From positions 310,001-374,000 of the forward strand of contig VJWM01000016.1 of NCBI GenBank assembly GCA_010909165.1: a stretch of 64,000 bases of DNA, in the 5' to 3' direction. Each line of letters opens with the position of its first letter. The first letter of the stretch is position 1. A model generated the notes under the pieces. The model worked only from the letters and a program-made list of their open reading frames with translations. It made no database searches and was not told the origin of the DNA. Shown piece by piece: positions 55,707-64,000 of this stretch. The position numbers and the translations under genes were made by a program. This DNA comes from Anthoceros angustus (taxonomy: Eukaryota; Streptophyta; Anthocerotopsida; Anthocerotales; Anthocerotaceae).

Positions 55707-57270
55707 CAGCGTCTGTGTCGAAAGGGGTTTCTCCTGAAACCTCTTTTAGCACACGGATGTCGCTGGACCCCTTTTTGCACTTGAAAAAATCTGCACTATA
55801 ATCAGCCTTTTTGGTATTTTTCTGCAGACATGTCATCCGCAACCTTTTGAATAATTGTTTTGATACACATTATTTGAGATTGTAGATTGCAAGTATGTGG
55901 CAAAAACCTAAAGTCTCATTCTCGTTCGGCCTTTTCTTTCAAACTGGACATAGAATTCGTGCGCAAACTTGTGCGCGCACTTACATCTAAAAAGTCTCCA
56001 ACACCTAGCAATCATTGCCAGGTGTTGGACGTATACAAACGTTAGAGTTTTTAGGGCTTGCTGTAAATCTGGTTTGCGCACCAACCTTTCATTCATACCA
56101 GTCAATCCTAAGACTATACTCTCGTTCTGGAAATTTTACAGGACTTTGCTTTTTAGATATTGGGACAATAATATCTTTGTTGACGTGATGCTCTTGATCC
56201 GCGTGCAGTGCGAGAATGAGAGTGACATGGTCTGCACTTGGAGCTGGGCCCATGCCAAACGTCTCAAGATTCAAAAGATGCAAAAGGTTCTTATTTCTAG
56301 TTCAAAGTTTTAACCACTAGAAAAAAAAATGAGGGCTAAGTAAAGATAAAAACATATCCACATTAGAGAGGTGCACAAAAAAGGTTGAAAACGTCGAAAG
56401 GAACCCTTTAAAACCACAAAAATACCAAAAAATTCAAAAAAAATCAAAATTTTAGGGCAAGTGTACGCACAAGTGTGCGCACTTGCCTAAAAAAATTGGA
56501 CTTTTTTGGGATTTTTTGAACCATGTTCCTAGGGTTTGTGTCCCCATATGGGTTCATGCTCCTAGGCCCTTCTTGACCTTGGGTGCGCGCACTTGTGTGC
56601 GCACCTGGGCCCCCTTGCCCCTTGGTGCACGCACTTGTTCACCCAACTAGGCCCCCCTGGCATGTTTGATGATAACCCGGTACTAGGTCACCGCCGGAAG
56701 AGACGGAAACACCGTAAATGATAAAAAGGGGATAGGGTGTTCTTCGTCGCATTAGGGCATAGGATAGATATATGAAAGCGGTCTAAGTGGACCTCCGCCG
56801 ATGTCTGCTACTTGTTGTTTTGTCGAGAGTTCCGGCACATCCTCAGACCTCCAAAAGGACACGTTTCCCCATTAGAAGGTCATTTTTCGCGTTCTTTTTG
56901 CATAGTGCGCGCACAAGTTTGCGCATAGCGTTGTACCAGGCGCGCACTTGTGCGCGCTTAAGCCTCCCTAGAATACAAAAACATAGAGAACCACACAAAA
57001 TGCAGAAACTACGGACATGACGAAATTCTGGAACAATGAGGTCACTGACCCTTCATCACGCCGACTAAATCACCATGAATCTGATTAGAAGGCGCCAGCT
57101 CGATGTAAATGACTTGATAGGAAGTGGCGCCGGAGCTAAAAATGCCAGAAACCGATGGATGAACACCTACAAAAAACAACAAAAACCAAACCAACTTTAG
57201 TTTTCGGCGAAATAGGGTTCGGATTTTTACCAAAACCCCTTTTGATAGGAGAAACCCCTTTCTACATATG
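55707..57270 (-). mobile_element. TIR element, copy B (1.56 kb, inverted relative to copy A)
   Basis: The left end on the plus strand is CAGCGTCTGT...AAAGGGGTTTCTCC (55707-55734). The right end GGAGAAACCCCTTT (57248-57261) is its inverted repeat, perfect over 14 bp. Read on the minus strand, the interior matches copy A (24179-25935) in order: GGTGTTCATCCATCGGTTTC, GGCGCCTT, CACCTT-like arrays, palindromic CAAGTGTGCGCACTTG (about 56468-56485), TTTTCAACCTTTTTTGTGC and GCAAAAGGTT blocks. Single-base and homopolymer indels separate the copies. No transposase frame is preserved, so the element would need enzymes supplied elsewhere. Confidence 0.7.
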
Positions 57271-58941
57271 TCCTCTTGCCACGAGGACACCAACTCGAGG
57301 TTTCAGCACAAGAGTTACCCTTGAGGCATTTATGCTCACGGTATGGCCGAGACGCCAACATACACGGGCCCCAACCACCCTGTTTTTGTAGACTTGGTGT
57401 GCAAAATCTTAAAAAAACAATACCCCAAGAACTGAAAAAAGTGCTAAATAGAGTTTTTCGTGCATGTGTTTTTAGTAATACAGGTGCAACCGATTTCTTA
57501 TAGGGCTTTTAAACAATGCTCCTTCCTAGTAGGCATTGTTTTCATATGGGACTAAAGGATATGGTTGGAGGGCAATCCATGATTCAAAATTTCTATGGAA
57601 ACGCTCAACAAGATGTCCCCCGGCTTCCTGCACACCAATACAGTCCACATAAGAACTTAGGGCACTATTGAATGTTTTCCGCCCCGTGGGATGGCCTTAG
57701 AAATAAAAGAAGATAAAAATATATATGCAAGACAAGATCGGTAGACCACAGGATGAATGCATGAAAGTGTTTTATGAAAAATGTGTAATTATGTATGAGT
57801 TTTATAAAATATATACATTAATATCATATACTTAATATAAAACTCATTTACTCCAAGGATCGGTAAGAGGAGAAGAGCTAGGAGGAGTGGCGGAATAGGC
57901 GAATTGCCCAAAGAACCTAGTCTACATGAATATGTGTCCAAATGGACACACATACCTTAAGAACGTCGTAGTTAAGTGCTCTACACTGAAAGGGGGATCC
58001 AGATGGGGTAGCTAGAGAGGAATGCCTATGGTACTAATACCCTAGTTTACTCCATGGCCGGATAGGGTACCTACAGAGGAATGCCTCTAGTGCTTGTAGT
58101 CTAATTTACCCCATGGCCAGATAGGGTACCTAGAGTGGAATGCCTCTAGTGCTAGTAGCCTAGTTTACTCCATGACCAGATGGGGTACCTAGAGAGGAAT
58201 GTCTCTGGGCTAGTAGCCTAGTTTACTCCATAAAGGAGCAAGTTGTTCGGGAAACTGAGTCCCATGTGGACATGTCCGTGTCCCGAGTGGACCTCAAATA
58301 GTTTTTTTGTTTATTTTAACCAAATGAACACACATTTATAACAACTCATGTGCCTACATGGGCACTTAGATGGGATGTCTAGAGGGAGTGGATGTCCTTA
58401 TACAACTTAAGTCCCATGGCAGGAACATTCCGTCCAAGTGGACTGTGGACTATAATAGACTGTTGCTTTTTCTACACCAAGTTGCTACATATATTTATTG
58501 CAGCAGGTACAAGTTATTAGGTGATGAATCGTAAGCCACTGAAACGAATGGTCCGAGTGACGAAAGAACCCGGTGCGTTAAACACTAAACGGGCGTGGCA
58601 TGCGAGACAGTGGGAGGGTGGAGAAACTTGATTTTACCGAAGTCAAGAAGAACGTATGTACGTGGCTTTCATGTTTAGGGTGACCCGGTTGCTTGGCCTG
58701 GGTACATTTGGAGGGTCGGTGTGCAGACCGGCCCCCTGAGAGGGCTCTGCCTGCGATCAGGGTCGGCCGTGGATCAGGTGGTGTCACGCACCGTGGGCGA
58801 GCAGGCTTGTGCCGGATCGGTTGGAGCAAGGCCTTGAGCAGGTTGCGGGACATGTAGCGAGCAACCGCTAGAGCGGACGCTGGTGAGAGGTGTAGGAGCT
58901 TGGGACGGTCGGAGCCTCCACTGCCGACACAATCTGAGGAC
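57271..58941. other. Intergenic region upstream of the CK2 beta gene
   Basis: AT-rich in 57.66-57.86 kb, then a tandem array at 58.0-58.24 kb. From about 58.6 kb composition rises to the GC level of the gene, so 58.6-58.94 kb is probably its promoter and 5' UTR. No other gene is seen. Confidence 0.55.
58000..58240. repeat. About 60-bp tandem repeat, four units
   Basis: Units start with GAT(A/G)GGGTACCTAGAG or similar near 58002, 58061, 58120 and 58179. Each contains GGAATGCCTCTAGTGCTAG and TAGTTTACTCCATG. The period is 59-60 bp. Confidence 0.9.
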
Positions 58942-60669
58942 ATGTACAAAGATCGGAGCTCAGCGCAGGTAACCGATGGCAGAGCCGGCACTGGCAAGGG
59001 CGAATCTTCTCTCTACCGAGATAGTGCGGACTCTAAGAAGCGCGTGGAGGATGTCATAGAGAAATCCTCACCGTCCACTTCCAAGGGGGGTAATGGACGA
59101 GAAAAAGAGCGGCCGTCAGCTCCTTCCACATCCTCCGGTCGCCGGAACACCAATTCCGAGACGCGAACTGCATTCGACAAGACCAAGTATCCAGATGATG
59201 GTGAGCCCCGCTGCCTGTGCCACGCTTCTTGTCTCTCGGCACCTGCAGAGGGATCTGTGCTCTGGATTCGCCTCTAGGCTCAGCAGTACGACTGAGGCGG
59301 TTGGGGCGTAGTTTGTTCGTCTCCTCTTTTGTTAGGGTTTTGGCTGTGGTTCGTGAAGTACTAGGATCGCGGGGGTATGAGAGGCTGTGTCGACAGTTCG
59401 TTGTATGCTCCGGGTGCTCACTGTTGTGTCGCTGTTGCTGTGCGTGTTTCATCACTAGTAGCTCGGTACCCTGCGCTTACGCTTGTGTAGTTATGTGCTG
59501 CTTTGTCTGGGCACAGCAACCTGTTGAATGTGCTGGTCGCTGGTGAAGCCACTCGGTGGTGCTGTTAACTTTTTCCTCTTCGTAACATACAGGTGAGGAC
59601 TCGGACACGGACAGTGAGGAATCCGATGTGAGTGGATCAGATGGGGACGACACTTCGTGGATTGCCTGGTTTTGTGGACTGAGGGGAAATGAGTTCTTCT
59701 GTGAGGTCGATTATGAGTATATCCAAGATGACTTCAATCTCAGTGGTCTTAGCAGTCAAGTACCTTATTATGACTACGCTTTGGACCTGATGCTGGACAT
59801 GGACTCCCCAAATGGTAAGTTTCAATTCAATGTGGCAGGGATTTTGTCTCTCTCCAGTTGGCTATGTTGAGGTTCAGGGTCATCGAGGGTTCTGAATGTG
59901 CAGTGATTCTCAGCACACTACATCAGTATCTTTTGCTTCCGCTTGTCTGATCTCTTTGGAGGTGAGGAATTTCTGTGCAGATGCGATGCTTACAGAGGAA
60001 CAGAATGAGATCGTAGAGTCGGCAGCTGAAATGCTGTATGGGTTGATTCATGTTCGCTACATCTTGACAAGCAAAGGAATGAATGCTATGGTTGGTGTTC
60101 CTCTGTCTTTGTGCATAGTCGTTGTTATGTTTGTGTGGAAGGGACCCTTGAGAGTCTGATCCTTTGTGTCTTTGCAGCTTGAGAAATGTAAGAACGTTGA
60201 CTTCGGGAGGTGTCCTAGAGTCTACTGTTCCGGGCAGCCCTGCTTGCCCATGGGGCAGTCAGATATTCCCCGAATGAGTACTGTCAAAATCTATTGCCCG
60301 AAATGTGAAGATATTTATTACCCAAGGTCAAAGTACCAAGGCAGTATCCTTGATTCAAGGCTTTTTTGCTTTTGCTTTGTTCAGTTGTTGAGTGAAGTCA
60401 AGAGGCTTGAAAATGTGTTGCTAGTCTTGTTGTTGTCCCACTAGAGAGCCTGGTTATGTTGCTTAGCTGCGGTTAGCACTCTTTACCGTCTGTGTGTTTT
60501 GATGTAGATCTTGTGCCCTTGACCTTCTCAAGATATTGATGGTGCTTTCTTTGGAACGACCTTTCCTCACCTCTTCCTGATGACGTATCCTTACATTAAA
60601 CCGGCAAAGCCGACGCAAAGCTATGTCCCCAGGATATTCGGGTTCAAACTCCATAGGAGTTCCAGGTAG
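58942..60669 (+). CDS. CKB: Casein kinase II regulatory (beta) subunit
   Basis: Five exons: 58942-59200, 59593-59814, 59981-60090, 60178-60343 and 60533-60669. They total 298 codons with consistent phases (297 aa). The start MYKDRSSAQ fits the M-Y-(K/R)-(D/E)-R start of plant CK2 beta proteins and is the first in-frame ATG. The Ser-rich, plant-specific N-terminal extension covers residues 1-86. The conserved body starts [17 protein letters not shown]. The acidic loop precedes [19 protein letters not shown]. The zinc-binding cysteines are C209, C214, C237 and C240 (CPRVYC and CPKC). The C-terminus is [21 protein letters not shown]2 beta dimerises through the zinc finger and recruits catalytic alpha subunits to the CK2 holoenzyme in nucleus and cytosol. 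Introns are 392, 166, 87 and 189 nt. Confidence 0.95.
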
Positions 60670-61557
60670 CTATTGCTGGTGGACCAATGGAAGGACCTTG
60701 CATTGCTGTTGCTGTTACTGCAACATAGTCACTAGGAGGGGACCACATGTGCTCATTGCAAACATATTGTTGGGTGGGGAGGGAGGGAGGGAGAGGGAGA
60801 GGGAGAGGAGGGAGGAAGTATTAGAGCCGGGGAAATGGGATGGTTTAATCCTCACGTCGGCCCCTTGTCAATCTGCTGCGTTTTCCGTGCAGATGATTCA
60901 TTTGTAGGATTTAGACCTGGAAGTAGACATGTAAATCGGCACCAGGCGTGCACTGGTAGCTGGTTTACTGAGTTGTTTAGAATAGCTTATCTGAGTAGAC
61001 ATGTTGCCTCTTCGTTTCTAGGACTACTCTACGTGGCTGGCAGCAGGCACGCCGGTGCTTCCGCTAGCTGTCCAATGCAGATGGAGGGTGTAGATTGTGA
61101 GGTGTACCCACCTAATATGTTATTGCAAGGGCACTGAGATAATTCCCTGTCGTTGACAGTCCTGTTTTGGCTCTCGGATCCTATCCCCGTAGCCAGGAGT
61201 GTTGTATGTAACTTCTGCGATAGGGTTACTGAGAGGAGCATAATTGTGCAAGTGTATTTGATTCAAATTTCAACAGCATGTATGTACGTATCGTCACACA
61301 CAGGAAGTAGGCCTGGCAGCCGTTGCTGTAGGCGCTGGTTGGGTCCCACCGCTCGGGTGCCATAAGAAATATACAGTGCGGTGCTTTCGGGATTCCACCA
61401 GTCCAGCTCTGTCCCACCCTTGGTGGCGACGGCCCCAACCTGAGCAGGGACAGCTAGCTTGCTGCACAATGGGGGCCCCTGGTCTTTGCAGCAGTGATTT
61501 GCGAGCTGGAGCACGGCCTGCTGCCTCTTGTAACAGTAGGGGGAGGCGGAGAGGAAG
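60670..61557. other. Intergenic region, CKB to VAC14
   Basis: The first 200 bp are likely the CKB 3' UTR. A purine-only tract (GGGAGGGAGGGAGAGGGAGAGG, repeated GGGAGA) lies at about 60776-60815. The remainder up to 61557 has short shadow ORFs on both strands and is likely the VAC14 promoter and 5' UTR. No further gene is supported. Confidence 0.5.
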
Positions 61558-62574
61558 ATGGCCGACGCGGCGCCCCTGCCCCTGCCCAACTCCATCCTCA
61601 TCGGTCTCTCGGATCAATCGTATGACACTCGCCGGGTCGCGGCTCTCGAGGTACAGCCTTTAAGCTTTTCGCGTTCCAGATCCGTCTGGAAAAGAGTGGT
61701 CGCTCATCCCGGCTTGCCAGGTGGAGAAATTGGTGAGGGGGTTGATTGCCGTCGGAAATATTGACAGAATTGCTGCGGTGATCGCTGTCCTGACCAATGA
61801 TCTCGCACATTCGTCCAACGTGAACAGCAGGAAGGTAGGTATTCGGCCGCAATTGCCTTGTTGCTTGCCAGCTTCATGGTTCCTGCCACACGGAACTTGT
61901 CCGGTTAGCGCATCGGCGCCCTAATTTCGAATTATGAGGGTTCCGTTTTGCAGGGTGGACTCATTGGACTCGCGGCTGCTGCAATTGGTATGGAATCAGA
62001 AGCCATACAATATCTTGACGTAAACAACTGCTACTGCGTACTCCGTCTCTTTCCTTTTTGCATGTATTTTTTCCTTGATTTGACCGCAAGCCGACACCAG
62101 ACGTTGAGTTGTACCTTATGTTGGCCTGAGCAGCGCATTGCCCCACCGGTGCTCACCTTGCTCGCAGACCTAGATAGTCGGGTACGGTACTACGGGTGTG
62201 AAGCAATTTATAACATAGCCAAGGTACGTTCACTGAAGCAGCTTCTGGTCCCCATAGACCCGAGCGAGCATCCGTTTCACCACATCCCAACGCAATTTCC
62301 TCGCAGGTGTGCCAAGGAGACTTCCTCATCTATACCAAAGACATCTTCGATGCTCTCTCGAGGCTCTCTGCCGACCCTGACCAATGTGTTCGAAACGCTG
62401 CGCAGTTGGTGGACGCCTTCGTGCAGGTGTGCTAGTCAGTCTTTGTGCTGTGGAATAGATGCACACCGTATTCAGATGTGAGACAAGCGGCGGAGGTGAC
62501 ACCAAGTGTTGTGGGCTTGTGTGCAGGCCATCGTCAGTACTACTAACCGCCTTGTTTTAGCTCATACTGGATGA
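61558..62574 (+). CDS. VAC14: VAC14-like phosphoinositide regulator, truncated after N-terminal ARM region
   Basis: Exons: 61558-61650, 61721-61834, 61954-62019, 62134-62223 and 62307-62426. A last segment at 62527-62574 ends at TGA after 15 residues. The five good exons encode 161 residues in phase. The start is PNSILIGLSDQSYDTRRVAA (after MADAAPLPL). Then come NSRKGGLIGLAAAAIGME, RIAPPVLTLLADLDSRVRYY, EAIYNIAKVCQGDF and DALSRLSADPDQCVRNAAQL. These are the N-terminal HEAT/ARM repeats of Vac14, the scaffold for the Fab1/PIKfyve and Fig4 complex that makes PtdIns(3,5)P2 at endosome and vacuole membranes. Full proteins are about 700-780 aa. Here the sequence stops being Vac14-like after AIVS, and only repeats follow to the window end. 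It is a partial copy, or the gene continues far downstream after an unseen long intron. Confidence 0.75.
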
Positions 62575-62879
62575 ACGCGTAGCACAGCAATATTGTGAGC
62601 CGCAACGGAGACCACCCTGGTTTCTTTCGTATTCAATTCTCACGAGCGTTGCGTCCACTGGATCTGGAAGACTGTCTAAGTGCTTGAATGCTAGTCCCGG
62701 CGTCGTTCTAAGATGTTGCCTCTATAACTAAGGTGTTGCCTGTTGTCCATGAAACAAGCACAGTTTATGTGTCTTGGTCCTCGCTTTCGAAATACCGAGA
62801 TGGAAAGATATCGAGGTATGAGCCCATGCTTTCAAGGGCTTTGCGGACACCAGAGCAGGTAGGCAGGTAGGCATTGAGT

Positions 62880-63150
62880 AGGCTTCCAAGGGCTACAAAG
62901 GGGGTCTAAGGAGGTAGAGGCATACTTAAAAGAAGAGTCCTAAACCACACTTTTAAGGGCTACAAAGGGTGTCTAAGGAGGTAGAGGCCCATTAAAAGAA
63001 GAGTCTTAAGCTACGTCTATGGGGCACAAAGGGAGGGTAAGGAGGTAGAGGCCCTCTGAAAAGAAGTGTAGTCTGGTGCCACCAAACTACACTTCCAAGG
63101 GCTAAGTCAAGGAAGTAGGGGGCCACTGAAAAGGAAAGTTCAGTCCTTTT
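62880..63150. repeat. 65-70 bp tandem repeat, about four units
   Basis: Units are built of AAGGGCTACAAAGGG, GTCTAAGGAGGTAGAGGC and AAAAGAAGAGTC(C/T)TAA, starting near 62890, 62957, 63022 and 63096. The later units are degenerate. Confidence 0.8.
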
Positions 63151-63743
63151 TTTTTTTTTCATCTTTAGTTCACACGTGTCAACTTTCGGGTTTATGTGTT
63201 AATGCTTATAAAGTGTCGAGAAAAAAGATATGTTGATGTTGCATACAATTGTTACTGTCATGAGAACTGAATATATATTCTACTATAAGATATGGTGACT
63301 GACTACTGCATATTGCTTCATACTTGTACAAGCTACGGCCTAACTGCCTTGGATAGTTTAACTTGTGTCCGATGAAGTTTGCTGTGAAAAGTTGCCTTAC
63401 TTACAATTATAAGTCTTCATACCTTGTTGTGAGTCTAACCTAGCTTAGGGCTATACACTATAAGAGTGTGAGTGATAACATATATTGGTATCTTGAGCAT
63501 TTTTCTTGGCCTTGCAAATGAAAGAATTAGAAGAAATGTATTAAATCCTACTTAACACCTCTTTGATGAGATTTACTGTATCATTACTCTTTCACACTTT
63601 ACTATTATGATAAGAAATATGGGGTCTCCACTATTGACCTTAGGGAGGGCAACATAACCTTATACTAAGGCCGCATGAGGGGTTGCCAATTCTTGGAAAT
63701 GGGAACACCTAAGATGTTCCATGCCAATCGTCATGCAAGGAGT

Positions 63744-63774
63744 GTTTAACTGTAAATTCTATTTACAGTTAAAC
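63744..63774. repeat. 13-bp perfect inverted repeat
   Basis: GTTTAACTGTAAA (63744-63756), loop TTCTA, TTTACAGTTAAAC (63762-63774). A stable hairpin, possibly a MITE core. Confidence 0.9.
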
Positions 63775-64000
63775 ATGTAAATATAAATATACATTATGAA
63801 TTTATATGAATTAAAATTTAAATAATCACCGTAAAAAATGGCGAACAACACATGGAGGCCAAGGGCCTAGGTAGGGAGAAGCATAAAGAGCTACCTAAGA
63901 TACGGTACTGGGTACTGAAAGAATTATGAGATAAACGCCTCATGCTCAGGGTATATAATCGGACGACTACCTACGTAGGTAGACTCTTTAGAATAGACTC

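Larger units (their letters stand above)
62575..64000. other. Downstream region, no gene recognised
   Basis: It contains a roughly 65-70 bp tandem array (separate entry), an AT-rich stretch after 63160 and an inverted repeat near 63750. None of the later ORFs is convincing. No Vac14 exon could be identified by eye. Confidence 0.5.

Noticed and set aside
59593-59814. Alternative start of the CK2 beta protein inside exon 2
   Set aside because: The upstream exon fits plant CK2 beta N-termini (MYKDR-type start), keeps phase and has good splice sites, so the full-length model is preferred.

Overview
This window looks like nuclear DNA of an early-diverging land plant (bryophyte or lycophyte grade; I cannot name the genus). 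The evidence is intron-containing eukaryotic genes with plant-type products: a CASP-like membrane protein, organellar PPR proteins including a PLS/E/DYW-type one, plant RRP6L3, CK2 regulatory subunit and VAC14. Most introns in the modelled genes are short, about 80-190 nt. The rest is heavily decayed transposable-element (TE) DNA. There are no bacterial or viral operons.

Region 1-37.5 kb is TE territory with almost no intact reading frames. At 0-7.2 kb lie broken copies of a mobile-element protein of the DUF7869 type, with LDNTAENKN and VGHTHDQIDQMFS signatures. They are arranged as a 1.6-1.7 kb tandem duplication whose second half is inverted, with GC-rich minisatellite tails. A related segment recurs at 20.7-21.9 kb. 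A second tandem duplication (about 1.75 kb units) fills 8.5-12.1 kb. Stretches with coiled-coil, gag-like coding potential occupy 12.5-15, 16-18.5 and 28.2-30.7 kb. A (GGA)n tract sits at 22.2 kb, a 1.76 kb terminal-inverted-repeat (TIR) element at 24.18-25.93 kb, and a 116-bp tandem array at 27.1-27.7 kb. A frameshifted Ty3/gypsy retrotransposon with protease, RT, RNase H and integrase traces covers 31.3-37.3 kb.

Region 37.5-64 kb holds the genes. A two-exon CASP-like gene (minus strand) faces a large PPR gene (plus strand) that is broken in its 5' third by single-base deletions in G runs. Repeats and AT-rich DNA follow (42-48 kb), with a small orphan ORF, a DNA-methylase-like remnant and a CACTA-like remnant. 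An intact single-exon mitochondrial PPR gene (minus) and an 11-exon RRP6L3-type exonuclease gene (plus) share a 253-bp divergent intergenic region. A second copy of the TIR element lies in opposite orientation at 55.7-57.3 kb. A five-exon CK2 beta gene and the N-terminal third or less of a VAC14 gene, which stops early, complete the set.

The conserved genes are housekeeping or organelle-related (RNA decay, organellar RNA processing, CK2 signalling, phosphoinositide control) and do not form a pathway cluster. The exon models for CASP-like, RRP6L3, CK2 beta and VAC14 were built by hand from splice consensus and frame continuity. All junction phases add up, but no transcript data were available.
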